Positions 38,001 through 44,323 are shown, counted from the stretch's first letter. The stretch is 64,000 nucleotides of DNA from Pandoraea sp. PE-S2T-3 (GCF_002179965.1 NZ_NGUQ01000018.1:186001-250000); one strand, 5' to 3'. Program-made: numbers and translations. Notes: generated by a model not told the origin, from the sequence alone.

Positions 38001-38791
38001 CCGTAAATACCGTTGTTCTTGAACTGATCGTTCGTGATACTGGCGGCGGCAGCCACGAGGTTACGCGTATCGACCTGACTCGTGCCCGTGAACAAGATCC
38101 CGTTGCGGTTCGCGATCAGTACGGTGCCGTCCGCCTTGATCTGGCCCTGAATGACACTCGGACGCGCCTGCGGATCGTTCACCCGGTTGAGCACGGCCCA
38201 ATCGCGCTGTTGATCGAACGCAACGGTCGTGTTCTTGCCGACGTTGAACGTCTCCCAGTTCAGAATGGCCTTGTCGGCGGTCTGGCGAACGGCGACCGTG
38301 GTCTTGCCGTCGGATGTCGTCTGCGTCGGCGCGTTCGCGTTGATCCAGCCTTGCGTCAGGCTGTTGGTATCGACTTTGAGGCCACCCGTGATCAGTCCAT
38401 CCGGCACGGAAGCATCGTTCTGCGCGGCCTGACGCGCTGCCGCTTGCATCGATTGTTGCGCAGCAAGGGCCTGCGCCGTGATACCCAGATTATCGATGGA
38501 GCGCTGCAATTGAATGTTTGCGAGACGCTGCTGCTCCGAGGGCGTATTCAGTGACGACACCGGCATGCCATTGGGCAACCGGCCCGTCTGCGTGGCCGTG
38601 CTCTGCGCGGCGCCCCGGGCAGCGAACCATCCAGCGCTGAACGCCTGCTGGGCGTGGGCGTCGACGAACAGGCCGCCCGTCGCAAGGGCTATCGCCACGG
38701 CGCGCGTCATCGGCGAGACACGGAACAACCGATGAATTTTATTAGGATGCCGTAATTTTTGTGATGCGCCCTTGTGCCCGCGTGTGTTCAT
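26069..38791 (-). CDS. Giant filamentous-haemagglutinin-family adhesin (4240 aa, DUF3739 type)
   Basis: An extended signal region (residues ~1-48, with a charged N-terminus and VAIALATGGLFVDAHAQ) leads to a TPS/haemagglutination-activity domain (~135-260; WETFNVGKNTTVAF, NRNGILFTG). Thousands of residues of beta-helix-like Gly/Asn/Asp/Thr-rich repeats follow. Near ~3810-3920 lies a DUF3739-like segment (FYFALPVAQQRVFARNVYF), then a short Ala/Gln-rich region and a plain C-terminus without a recognisable toxin domain. It should be a secreted surface fibre for adhesion or biofilm. Rare cysteines occur only in short loops (CPTGEC, CKNDSENC, CEDNPTWC). No TpsB transporter gene is adjacent. Upstream is an ECF sigma/FecR module and a matching promoter at 38921. 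ATG 38791 has AGGA at good spacing. Confidence 0.9.
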   Translation of the reverse strand: MNTRGHKGASQKLRHPNKIHRLFRVSPMTRAVAIALATGGLFVDAHAQQAFSAGWFAARGAAQSTATQTGRLPNGMPVSSLNTPSEQQRLANIQLQRSIDNLGITAQALAAQQSMQAAARQAAQNDASVPDGLITGGLKVDTNSLTQGWINANAPTQTTSDGKTTVAVRQTADKAILNWETFNVGKNTTVAFDQQRDWAVLNRVNDPQARPSVIQGQIKADGTVLIANRNGILFTGTSQVDTRNLVAAAASITNDQFKNNGIYGTGTNTPTFTGAAGKVQVQAGAQIGTRAPNASTDGGGYVLLLGQEVHNAGSIATPRGQTAMAAGDSFIIRRGVGTDSDPTLTTRGNMVTPQFDANSASGLVRNTGLIVAREGDVSLVGRDVQQNAVAIATTTVNTRGALHFVALGADGKVALGPGATSAIVIEGNGSALNSQRSSLLGPPVDSAYDINPVNDRRDQSRVEITSSGTVDFLPDSLTLATGGQIVVNAATRSLVRDRAQLDVSGAVGVNLSMESNNVKVNVQGNEQRDAPGNRDNLLLNSNDVWIDRRKVVFVPKGTNGYDSDRWYTGGGLLEVGGYLGTQGHTVGEWMAQGGSLTFSGKDVVTQAGSKINLSGGTFNVQTGTLNQTWLKGADGRLYEVSSAPGDLLYTGVYKGFEDTHARWGDKATQYYATPFIGSTTRLENGYTVGRDAGRLVISTQGAVLEGGIVGDVFQGARQTQAPAPDLDSYNQSQNAAARRGQLIVGQIQPMYDKTSGLLYDNLSAVMRQVDLREAQAKIAAGLDLTTALPADRQGGLVLDTSLLNGFSLGAIRVAAKDKIEVGSALQVASGGTLTLFGNDIAVNADVTAHGGRIQIGSLLNQMGQNGLADTVANAASSIGNVAIAEGVKLDASGLWRNLLTSPDGVDGLPYRDGGSVSIRGSGNLALARGSLVDVSSGLVVMSDGKLQGGRGGDVTLAAVGNGATLALDSNAAIRAYGFSGGGTLDVQSRKIVIGDTSAAPEPGTLAWEGGFFNKGFSSYRVTGASGVAVNDGAYIDVTMPVYRRADETRDLTTGDLRDMFTVWTPPLYQADAAKAKLTQRKGASLMLQTGNYLSTAADMAASQLTIGKGAVVSVDPGQSITLNSAGQMTIDGTLNAWGGNITLGDMKENGLVAEIVNAIGHGRSIWIGENAVLDVAARAATALDARGNPYGFVRNGGNIVIGGDINHVNGTATGSDLFIVVRDGALLDASGAQATLNVDAQGNRLVASNGGSISLASDSGLYLDGAFKAASGGGNAAGGTLSVAQITAMYRKNDATQRVLKTRELILEQTQSASPLRTIQTPAQAAAALTYGYGRLSVAQINAGGFDNLSLFASTAVAGDVSLKVNQNLQFYGGITTVAGSTGSPNVHLESSYLRLAMQRPGGRDGYVTPGTTTPQVRPVIAKMDALANLIDVRGNTMFNADLIELTSRGDLRFMATVDGWDGQAPATSLVGPGDITLRAAQLYPDTNAGAAVIAGSIASGYDPKRTLTIARTTDTIPDVPFSVFGTLSLLAANIEQGGIVRAPLGRLRIGATGFKDEVTLNVHLLPGSVSSVSGAGLVMPYGGTTDGQSWQYNGKDVTPDGVGGSDFRGNLVRGMVLGGKSITVDSGAVLDLSGGGELTGAGFVSGRGGSTDARFYPLVQVGPNGGLTLPDLKTNPVYAIVPGTQSGYAPSSGGGAADPAIGRQITIGAGVPGLPAGTYTLMPSTYALLPGAFRVEINARAGQGAGGAALAMRNGSWSASGTLSVAGTGTHDSLASQIILTPAKVLRTYSQYNETGFTAFSLADAARRGIPRPGLPADAKTLQLTLQQGAGADAFRFDGIGRFAPAAGGYGGTVSVVVPNVGQKQAIEIVAAQATAGFAGVTLRADSLNNIGAARMVIGGMTTTTYGQGGNYVTFGENTPLEIYLRSGTTLSAPEVFLVASESSDPTAPGGLIRVEQGASINTLGRGKVAYDAADGFVYKSDRYVLAASNGLLNILPSTSSARGALEIGVCPTGECVGTTTLYSEGTLAASTTGTFTIDDAVRYGTRNLTLAVGAINIGSTQALAAAQANGTAAAGLAMNQRVLDRLLHGDTSTGAPALETLTLSAANSINFYGDSVLDTYDKATGKSSLSRLVLTTPAMYGQGDSASVATIRTANLVWGGTSNTPGTVIAGGAGTGAGTLNLETDRFEFGFSPFAQPSSVTSYERLALGFANVNIKASERITSNHRGSLSVYQSQGAYDTYNGFQYQGGNLNLTTPLMTGAAGSSSRITAGGAISVAAPAGATPVDRSRDIDALGADLTLHGDTLRVATAVVLPSGKLTLIADKDLTLADSAQIDLAGRKRSFFDVDKYTWGGDVVLESRGGNIFQSAASTIDISAVNSSAGTLKAVALDAAAGQVDLQGRILGKSSGYYDASGTLVPFKSARMEVRAQSLGAGSLDTQFAALNTRLNEAGVLGGRSFQLKRGDLTIGNEVKAGEVNVSVDNGRLTVAGRIDASGDAVGTIRLAAKNGLTLTDGAVLDAHGTLLRVDSYGKIIDSPNRAIVELSSGDGTLTMAGGAQIDLRHGTGAASGTGPGQNDGVSRGTLTLNAPRVGSQGRVDDADAPTYGDIAIDARGGVTIRGAKSIALNGMQRYTDAPYATVKDANGNVVLDVNGKPALELAAGGRPYQVIDQAYLDAKHADSTQFIDHALANGNLLNAKMAGLNNANYLNVLHLRPGVEVVSKTADGDMVVRGDVDLSGYRYASLNPLSAKTGVYGSGEVGMLTVRAGGNLDIFGSINDGFSPPPVTKDDSGWMLLKGINFGGDDIVVPGVGVTLADGTAFPVGSILNYDVPIRGFVIPAGVRVPVSVTLAEPLVLPAGTVLAAAIRDSAGNVLYAAGTVLKTTVTIAANARLDAGSVFTSGVSVSAMTWPKGIPLPGMPDPGEGTLTRNFVSLNGAKALAAGAIIPSGTDVKLPGDADSVALRPEIGGRQGKVWALAQMLPEGSQSWSMRLVAGADTDAADSRIVQARPPHGDLRLADSHYGMYGRGIPPKGVGYWTQAAADLGIDGIVAGEKIEDDFLKSIGVDMTAEEFCKNDSENCQVKVSYTWTQQGADEFADPSVRAGDVVDTVGLNWPTLCEDNPTWCTTPGMTYAYSPTNQRFSVLRTGTGDLELLSGGNMRMDSLFGVYTAGTSSSATHPGDPFNQPRGKNSLGKVLSEVAGNNEPFVNGGEESLYRAWYPDQGGNLLLRVGGNLTGSLLQPSGASSTRPLPEDAGYDSANVGTWLWRQGSADVDIGAPAQPTAWWINFGSFVSGLGNGVTRLVGFTGFGTLGGGNLTAQVDGDAGQLARLVGSRYDINVNARPQGLALAVGGTGRVAPDGSISLTGGGDLDVRVSGAINPIGVSALNHANGVVTNLRGHTEIKAAAIGAIDLTYGSTSTQHTPNETRAFDAFRSTRGIARGGFTLVPGDATFSLYSLADQVTQDVADPGRLPLEFYSPYVSKSAINGYGWSWFTLWTNRTAIDMVSAGGNLTPLTSMVGTVTDEGIVYPSILRAVAPSGSLYYGQAVRFYQADSSVSPMPLLLAPSASGGELQFLAADSIFAGVFTVSPSSAPTSTMPTPQRPAYLAWMYPIGGSYASTADARNYAGDGNRANGSTFPMFVFGANSAAGLPNTGASTSLFYAVEGDLVGVNTGRVLKFTGKGNFFEKDPRLGRTWYEGGPVAMRAGRDIVRSGSLVLEDGAGIGNAEFGYTGTGNLFVHSNASDVSVVSAGRDILYSTFNVAGPGTLDISAGRNILMEDRAGVTSLGPVVSSDTRPGAGIAMQAGVGAKGLDYRQFVKPYLDATNLARTGVPLADQAGKVVKTYETELVTWLGERYGFSGTAEEARAFYFALPVAQQRVFARNVYFAELKAGGREYNDPASPRYGSFLRSRNAIAALAPEIDADGNPVTYAGDIVMFRGLRTTYDELNRRYEYAPRSGFVRTNFGGDIQMLTPGGRMVVGIEGAAPPAQSGVLTQGGGNIEMFSHGSILLGQSRIMTTFGGDILGWSSEGDINAGRGSKSTVVYTPPKREYDQWGNVKLSPQVPSTGAGIATLNPIPEVKAGDVDLLAPLGTIDAGEAGIRVSGSLNLVALQVVNAANIQVQGKSAGLPVVAGVNVAALTNASASASQAAAAAQDAVQRERNAARQSQPSIFTVRTLGQGSEPAPGETGRAAPLRSSLSSTTTGYNASNPVQIVGLGEKVDQALWSRLSDAERLALRQDR

Positions 38792-38920
38792 CTCAGATCC
38801 TGCCGATAGAGGGTGTCATACCCGTTCAACTGCCCGCCCCGTGCCGGACAGTCCTGTTCATCGGGTCGCGCGCGGCGGCTACGGCGTACCGCCCGGCCTG
38901 CGTCGCAGCCCTATGCCCAA

Positions 38921-38949
38921 GGACGAACGAAGCGCCCATCTACCCGCAG
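38921..38949 (-). promoter_or_regulatory. Candidate ECF-sigma promoter of the adhesin gene
   Basis: On the minus strand CTGCGG (38949-38944) and TCGTCC (38926-38921) are separated by exactly 17 bases, preceded by an A/T-rich tract (38950-38975) like an UP element. The same layout recurs at 40100-40128. CGTC-type -10 boxes are usual for ECF sigma factors. The predicted leader before the adhesin ATG is about 125 bases. Confidence 0.65.
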
Positions 38950-39018
38950 ATTATTTTTTGATTATTTTTATTGTTCGCAACACGACACCCACGCGGCGTG
39001 CATGTCTCGTGGAAACGG

Positions 39019-40011
39019 TCAGGAAAGGACAACCAACCCGCCCGGCAAACTACGTGCGTTCAGATCGAAGGTCCGCTGCAACTGCGCCACGGCGACGTCA
39101 AGCAGCGTGATATCGAAACTACCGCTGACCGGCTGATTCGCCAGCGATGCATTCATCAGTACCACCCGCCCGCGACGATATCGGTTGATCTCCTCGATGA
39201 CGTCATTCAAGGGGGTCTGGCGGAAGACCAGCATGCCTTTTCGCCACGCCGACACGTCCGCGACTGCGACACGCTTCACGCGCCCCACGGAAGCGTCGTC
39301 ATACACCGTCTGGTCACCCGCGCGTAACACGTGGCGCCCCGCCGGATGCTCGACGCTCACCGTACCGTCGACGCACGTGACGCACACGCCGCTGGTGAGC
39401 CGGCGCACTTCGAAGCGCCCTGCACTCGCCTGACTGCGCCCGGCACCCGCAACTACAACAAAGGGCGTGGGGCTCGCGGCAACGTCCACCGCAGCCTCCC
39501 CCGACAACAGGCGAATGCCGACGGTCGCGTTACCCGTCGTTTCCCGGCGAATGCTGGTATCCGTGTTGAGCGTGACGCTGACGGTCGATGCGACCTGAAT
39601 CGAGCGCTGCTCGCCGGTCGCCGTACGAAAGTCCGCGCCCCACGTCGAGGGGGCGGGCCAGAGACCTGCGGGGGGATGGAACACGGCGAAGCCGGTCACG
39701 GCAGCGGCACTCACCGCCGCGCCGAGAAACGCCCGGCGGCCAACGCTCGGCCCCTGTAATGCACGAGCGTGCTGCCGGGACGCTTCGGGATTTCCGTGCA
39801 GTACCTCGCGCGCGGCGGGCCTGATCAACGCCCACTCCCGCTTTGCCGCGCTGAAGGCGCTCTGGTGGGCCGGGCTGGTGTGCAGCCAGCGTTTGAAAGC
39901 GTCGGCGTCCCACGACGTCACATCGCCTGAGCCGAGGCGGCGCAGCCACGTCCACGCCTGACGCTCAAGCTCGTCGGGCGTGGGCGGACGGCGGTCATCA
40001 CGTGCGCTCAT
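39019..40011 (-). CDS. FecR-family anti-sigma factor with twin-arginine membrane segment
   Basis: A 330-residue protein. The N-terminal cytosolic part (~10-75, LERQAWTWLRRLGSGDVTSWD, WLHTSPAHQSAF) is the FecR sigma-binding domain. R92-R93 in GRRAFLGAAVSAAAVTGFAVF form a Tat-type membrane segment. The periplasmic FecR domain (~130-245) contains TATGEQRSIQVAS and RLLSGEAAVDVA. The C-terminus (~255-325; FRQTPLNDVIEEINRY) is an STN-like fold. It should hold the sigma factor until a periplasmic signal arrives. RBS GAGGGGAA precedes ATG 40011. A promoter-like block lies 90 bases upstream, so fecR can be transcribed apart from the sigma gene. Confidence 0.92.
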   Translation of the reverse strand: MSARDDRRPPTPDELERQAWTWLRRLGSGDVTSWDADAFKRWLHTSPAHQSAFSAAKREWALIRPAAREVLHGNPEASRQHARALQGPSVGRRAFLGAAVSAAAVTGFAVFHPPAGLWPAPSTWGADFRTATGEQRSIQVASTVSVTLNTDTSIRRETTGNATVGIRLLSGEAAVDVAASPTPFVVVAGAGRSQASAGRFEVRRLTSGVCVTCVDGTVSVEHPAGRHVLRAGDQTVYDDASVGRVKRVAVADVSAWRKGMLVFRQTPLNDVIEEINRYRRGRVVLMNASLANQPVSGSFDITLLDVAVAQLQRTFDLNARSLPGGLVVLS

Positions 40012-40099
40012 GCGATTCCCCTCACGCCCTTGCCATCCATGACGGACAGGGCTTTCGCAGGCGAACGGCGGGGGGTGGAAGGTTTCGGGTCATAGGTAA

Positions 40100-40128
40100 G
40101 GACGAACGCGCCCCCCACATAACCGCAG
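40100..40128 (-). promoter_or_regulatory. Candidate ECF-sigma promoter of fecR
   Basis: On the minus strand CTGCGG (40128-40123), 17 bases, then TCGTCC (40105-40100), preceded by AAAATATT. The block, including the intervening sequence, matches the one at 38921-38949 at most positions. It lies between the sigma-factor stop and the FecR start. Confidence 0.65.
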
Positions 40129-40138
40129 AATATTTTCA

Positions 40139-40645
40139 TCATCGGTCTTTCCGGGCGATCAGATGATCGTGTGCCCGCTTCAGATCGGACTCGACCGTGC
40201 GCAGCGAAACGCCGAGCCGCCGGGCCACTTCCTTTTGCTCCAGGCCGTCCCAATGGACCATCAGCACGACCTGACGCCGCCGCCGGGGCATGCGGTCGAT
40301 GATCTGACGCATCGCCGTCATTCGGGAGCGCGCCTCGACCACTTGCTCCGGCCCGGGGGCGGGATCGGCCATGTCCATGAGTTCCGCGACCTCGTCGAAC
40401 GACAGCGAACGCCCCTGACGCCGCTGGATGTCGACCGCGATATTGAGGGCGATGCGCAGCAGATAGCCTGCCGGACTTTGAATCTGCTCGGCGTCTTCAC
40501 GGCTGTGCATGCGTAGCCATGTGTCCTGCAAGGCATCGCCGGCGAGATCCCCGTTGCCGAGCAATCGCGTCATGCGGGACTTGAGCGTGGTGTAGTGCTT
40601 GGTGAGGTAGTCCACCAGCACCATCGGCGGCGTATCGTCGCTCAT
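40139..40645 (-). CDS. FecI-type ECF RNA polymerase sigma factor
   Basis: A 168-residue sigma factor. Region 2 is at ~10-75 (DYLTKHYTTLKSRMTRLLGN, AGDALQDTWLRM, GYLLRIALNIAVD). Region 4 is at ~110-162 (RMPRRRRQVVLMVHWDG and the helix-turn-helix EVARRLGVSLRTVESDLKRA). FecI-like factors work with a membrane FecR and an outer signal. The start ATG 40645 overlaps the stop of the upstream STN gene (ATGA), so the two are translationally coupled. It probably recognises the paired promoter blocks at 40100 and 38921. Confidence 0.92.
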   Translation of the reverse strand: MSDDTPPMVLVDYLTKHYTTLKSRMTRLLGNGDLAGDALQDTWLRMHSREDAEQIQSPAGYLLRIALNIAVDIQRRQGRSLSFDEVAELMDMADPAPGPEQVVEARSRMTAMRQIIDRMPRRRRQVVLMVHWDGLEQKEVARRLGVSLRTVESDLKRAHDHLIARKDR

Positions 40646-41370
40646 GAGCCGGCCCTGCCCCCTGCGGCGGCGTCGCACGGCAGGCCAAACTCGGCGTCAC
40701 GCGGGAGCAGCAGCAGGGTGACCGGCTGCGGCATGTCGTTCGGGGGTGCGGCGTCCATGCGGATGTCGCGCAGCGTTTCCAGCACAGCGGTGTCCCGGCG
40801 AGTGTCGCCGGTCGATCCGATGAGGCGTGGCCGCTCGACGTGGCCGGCCGCATCCAGTTGAAAACGCAGCACGGCACGATAGCGCCCGGGGGCGGTCAAC
40901 GGGTTCGCGCAGAGCGCCTGCCAGACACGTGTCTGCACGAGACCGGGATAGCCGGTGCGATCGCCCAGCCCATTGGCGACCGGCGCAGCGACCGAATCGC
41001 TTGCCGCCTTGAGGATGAACGCGCTGCTTTGCCCCATGTCGAATCTTTCGGCGCTCAGGCCCGTGCCTTCCAGCAACAGGTGCAGGGCGGCCTCGGGCGA
41101 ATACCGGCCGCGAACGGCCGTGGAGATTTGTCCCGTCACAATTTCACTGCGATAGAGCGCAGGCTGACGCGCGACGGCACCATAGCGCTGTAACGCGTCG
41201 TTCAAGGGCTGGGCAGGGATATCGAAGTCGAAGTGCGGTTCGCCGGTCTGCACAGGCATCGCTGCCGTTGGGGAACTCGCCTGCGCTGCGCTCGTGACGG
41301 CCGGAAAGCCCAGACCGAACGCGCATCCTGCCAGCGCAAGCCCACTGAGCGATGCCGGGATGCCTGTCAT
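40642..41370 (-). CDS. Periplasmic STN-domain protein with TonB-C-like tail
   Basis: A 242-residue protein. A signal peptide (~1-29) is followed by a secretin/TonB short N-terminal domain (~46-115; FDIPAQPLNDALQRYGAVAR, VRGRYSPEAALHLLLEGTGL). The C-terminus (~150-230; RYRAVLRFQLDAAGHVERPR, VLETLRDIRMDAAPP) looks like a TonB C-terminal domain. In FecI/FecR systems the STN domain normally sits at the N-terminus of an outer-membrane receptor and meets FecR. Here it is a free periplasmic protein, encoded first in the adhesin regulatory operon. No TonB-dependent receptor gene is near. Confidence 0.85.
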   Translation of the reverse strand: MTGIPASLSGLALAGCAFGLGFPAVTSAAQASSPTAAMPVQTGEPHFDFDIPAQPLNDALQRYGAVARQPALYRSEIVTGQISTAVRGRYSPEAALHLLLEGTGLSAERFDMGQSSAFILKAASDSVAAPVANGLGDRTGYPGLVQTRVWQALCANPLTAPGRYRAVLRFQLDAAGHVERPRLIGSTGDTRRDTAVLETLRDIRMDAAPPNDMPQPVTLLLLPRDAEFGLPCDAAAGGRAGS

Positions 41371-41551
41371 CTTCTATCGCGCGATCGTCCGTATTCCATG
41401 AAGTCGAGTCGCCTCGACCCCATGGCAAGTACGGATCAGGCTACCGGTCGAACGTGAAATTTCCATGACAATTGATACATCACGTCGCAGTCCTGATCGT
41501 CAGATAGCCGAATTTTTGAATTCTGTCGCCGAGCGGGTCGGCCGAGTCAGT

Positions 41552-42061
41552 TCAAACTGCGCTGTGTGTGGCGATGTTGCAGTACTGCCCTTTGAAATAC
41601 AGCAACGGCTGCGTAGCGGCAGCCGCTTGTTGGTCTAGCGCTTTCACTTCACCGATCACGATCAGGTGGTCACCGGCGGCGTGCTCGGCGTAGATTTTGC
41701 AATCCAGCCAGTGGAGGCTGCCGGCGATGACCGGATTGCCTAGCGGCGATTCCTGCCAGTCGACGCCGAGCCACTTGTCGGTGCCTCGGCGGGCGAATTG
41801 ATTGGAAATTGCGACTTGCTCGCCCGACAGGATATTGACCGCGAACCGTCCTGCCTGCCGAATCTTGGGATAGCTGGCCGAACTGGCCATCACGCTGAAC
41901 GACACCAGCGGCGGGCTCACCGATACGCTATAAAACGACTGGCAGGTGAAGCCAATCGGCTCGCCATCGACGTGCGAAGTAACCACCGTGATGCCGGATG
42001 CGTAGTGCCCGAGCGCTTCACGAAAGCGCAATGGCTCGATAGCAGTGCTGGAAAGAGACAT
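41552..42061 (-). CDS. Flavin reductase family protein (FMN-binding)
   Basis: A 169-residue split-barrel flavin reductase. Family features are FREALGHYASGITVVTSH, GFTCQSFYSVSVSPPLVSFSV and FAVNILSGEQVAISNQFAR, with the late ...AAGDHLIVIGEV. Such enzymes reduce FMN or FAD with NAD(P)H and pass it to a partner oxygenase. It lies 136 bases behind the MesD-like gene on the same strand, so the partner may be the MesX protein two genes upstream; that is inference. Confidence 0.88.
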   Translation of the reverse strand: MSLSSTAIEPLRFREALGHYASGITVVTSHVDGEPIGFTCQSFYSVSVSPPLVSFSVMASSASYPKIRQAGRFAVNILSGEQVAISNQFARRGTDKWLGVDWQESPLGNPVIAGSLHWLDCKIYAEHAAGDHLIVIGEVKALDQQAAAATQPLLYFKGQYCNIATHSAV

Positions 42062-42197
42062 GGTGCTGACTAAATACTGGGTGATGCTCGATCAACGCAA
42101 ACCAACTCGCTGGCGGTGCCTCTCGATCAGGTTCGATCAGAGACAACGCCTTGCGGGCTGGCTCGCGCTCCGGCTTCAGATCGGAAGCCGCTGACAA

Positions 42198-43226
42198 TCA
42201 GTTCGAGAGTTCTCGACGGACGATTTCTGCGCCTGCGCTCAGTGCACTCAGCTTGCCTCGTGCGACGTTACGGGACAGCGGTGCCATGCCGCAGTTGGTG
42301 CACGGATAGAGCTTGTCGGCATCGACGAACTGAAGCGCCTTTCGCAACGTAGCGGCGACTTCCTCCGGCGTTTCGATGGTATCGCTTGCCACGTCGATAG
42401 CTCCGACCATCACCTTCTTGCCCCGAATGAGTTCAATGAGGTCGATGGGAACATGCGAGTTGTGGCATTCCAGCGAGACGATATCGATGTTGGATTTTTG
42501 CAGCTTGGGGAAAGCTTCTTCGTACTGGCGCCACTCCGACCCCAGCGTCTTTTTCCAATCCGTATTGGCCTTGATGCCGTAGCCATAGCAAATGTGGACG
42601 GCAGTTTCGCACTTGAGCCCTTCGATTGCGCGCTCCAGCGTGGCAACGCCCCACTCATTCACCTCATCGAAGAAGACATTGAAGGCAGGCTCGTCGAATT
42701 GAATGATATCGACGCCGGCAGCTTCCAGTTCCTTGGCTTCCTGATTCAGAATCTTGGCGAATTCCCAAGCCAGCTTTTCGCGGCTCTTGTAGTGATCGTC
42801 GTAAAGCGTGTCGATCATCGTCATCGGCCCCGGCAGCGCCCATTTGATGGGTTGCTTGGTTTGCTGACGCAAGAACTTGGCATCCTCGACAAATACCGGC
42901 TTTTGGCGAGCCACAGCCCCAACAACCGTCGGCACGCTCGCGTCATAGCGATCACGAATTCTGACGGTCTGACGGTTTTCGAAATCGACGCCGCTGAGGT
43001 GTTCGATAAACGTCGTCACAAAATGCTGACGCGTTTGCTCACCGTCACTGACGATATCGATGCCCGCGTGTTGTTGCTCTTGCAAAGACAAGCGCAGCGC
43101 ATCTCGCTTGCCTTCGACCAATTCCTCATCCTGCAACTTCCACGGCGACCAAAGTTTCTCGGGTTGCGCAAGCCAGGAAGGTTTCGGCAAGCTGCCGGCA
43201 GTCGACGTCGGTAACAGTTTTTTCAT
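42198..43226 (-). CDS. mesD: Core-MetE methionine synthase, MesD-like
   Basis: A 342-residue protein equal to only the catalytic C-terminal half of MetE. Zinc ligands are visible as H211 and C213 (HICYGYG) and C312 (PCTNCGM), and DEPAF at ~178 matches the MetE substrate site. Short core-MetE proteins are folate-independent methionine synthases; the MesD family is known to work together with the DUF1852 protein MesX, which is encoded 27 bases upstream. The methyl donor is unresolved. The ribosome site is weak, consistent with coupling to mesX. Confidence 0.88.
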   Translation of the reverse strand: MKKLLPTSTAGSLPKPSWLAQPEKLWSPWKLQDEELVEGKRDALRLSLQEQQHAGIDIVSDGEQTRQHFVTTFIEHLSGVDFENRQTVRIRDRYDASVPTVVGAVARQKPVFVEDAKFLRQQTKQPIKWALPGPMTMIDTLYDDHYKSREKLAWEFAKILNQEAKELEAAGVDIIQFDEPAFNVFFDEVNEWGVATLERAIEGLKCETAVHICYGYGIKANTDWKKTLGSEWRQYEEAFPKLQKSNIDIVSLECHNSHVPIDLIELIRGKKVMVGAIDVASDTIETPEEVAATLRKALQFVDADKLYPCTNCGMAPLSRNVARGKLSALSAGAEIVRRELSN

Positions 43227-43253
43227 GGTGGATGATCTTGCGTTATTGATGAA

Positions 43254-44237
43254 TCAAATAGCGTAGTTAGCGGACCACTGTTCAAGAACCGTCTGGTATG
43301 GCTTGATGAAATTCTCTTCAACAAACCTTCCCTGCTCGACAGCCAGACGGCTACGTTCTTCTCGGTCGTACACAATTCGCGTCAGCGAAAAGTCCTCGTG
43401 CTTCAGACTCGGCTGATAGGATTCCCCTGCCGCGGAATTGGCGTTGTAAATCTCGGGCCGGTAAATCTTCTGGAAGGTATCCATCGTGCTGATGGTGCCG
43501 ATAAGCTCAAGACTGCTGTAATCAGCAAGCAGATCGCCAGAGAAATAGAAAGCCAAAGGCGCGACGCTGCCCGGCGGCATGAAGTAGCGAACCTTCAGCC
43601 CCATCTTCTTGAAGTATTCGTCGGTCAGGGAGTATTCGTCCTGGAGGTATTCAATACCCAAGACAGGATGCTGGTTAGCGGTCCGGCGATAGGTTCTGCT
43701 GCTCGACACGCTCAGACAGATAACGGGCGGCTTGTTGAAATTGCCTTTGTAAGCACTCGAATTCACAAAGTACTTGAACAACTTCCCGTGCAGATCGCCA
43801 AAGTCCTCCGGCGCACTGAACTTCGGCTGACGCTTGTTGTGTTCCAGCAGCCGCACACTGAAGTCGTAGTCCCGCACGTAGGACGAGAAGTTATTCCCTG
43901 CGATTCCCTCGATACGCTCGCCAGTCTTTCGATCGACGATATTCGTCTTCAGTATCTCGATCAGCGGGAGCGACGTCCCGTTGATTTCGCCATCGATACT
44001 CATCTCGACGGAAATGATCTCGAGATTGACGGTATAGCGATCACCTTTAGGGTTATCCCAATGCGCCAGGGCATTGAAACGATTGTCGATCATCCTGAAC
44101 GTGTTACGCAGATTCTCCCGCCGGCTGCTGCCTCTGGCGAGGTTGGCAAAGTTGGTCGTGATGCGCGTATTGTCCGAAGGGTGATAGTCCTCGTCGAAGC
44201 AAATGCTCTTGATGGCAAATGTGAAATCGTTACTCAT
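43254..44237 (-). CDS. mesX: DUF1852 protein, MesX-like partner of the methionine synthase
   Basis: A 327-residue soluble protein beginning FTFAIKSICFDEDYHPSDN, with TRITTNFANLARG (~25-37) and FRMIDNRFNALAHWDNPKGD (~47-66); these are DUF1852 features. MesX proteins occur next to MesD and are needed for methionine formation by it in work on folate-independent synthases, in an oxygen-dependent manner. The biochemical role is unclear. The flavin reductase downstream could supply reduced flavin. The gene lies between QueH and mesD in one direction. Confidence 0.88.
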   Translation of the reverse strand: MSNDFTFAIKSICFDEDYHPSDNTRITTNFANLARGSSRRENLRNTFRMIDNRFNALAHWDNPKGDRYTVNLEIISVEMSIDGEINGTSLPLIEILKTNIVDRKTGERIEGIAGNNFSSYVRDYDFSVRLLEHNKRQPKFSAPEDFGDLHGKLFKYFVNSSAYKGNFNKPPVICLSVSSSRTYRRTANQHPVLGIEYLQDEYSLTDEYFKKMGLKVRYFMPPGSVAPLAFYFSGDLLADYSSLELIGTISTMDTFQKIYRPEIYNANSAAGESYQPSLKHEDFSLTRIVYDREERSRLAVEQGRFVEENFIKPYQTVLEQWSANYAI

Positions 44238-44323
44238 TGCGATTAATACCCTAATTTCCGAGAGATAGCCTGCGCTGGCTTCGTGCGTCTTCAGCGCTTC
44301 CCAATGGATGCTGAACGGCGAGT

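Noticed and set aside
40008-40253. A small frame beginning just after the sigma-factor stop and running to fecR
   Set aside because: It crosses the conserved promoter block, and the equivalent frame at the adhesin copy has a stop, so it is better read as promoter and leader.
41371-41470. A FecI-style GGAAAT box upstream of the STN gene
   Set aside because: Only the -35-like half is seen; no matching -10 box at the spacing found in the two strong blocks.
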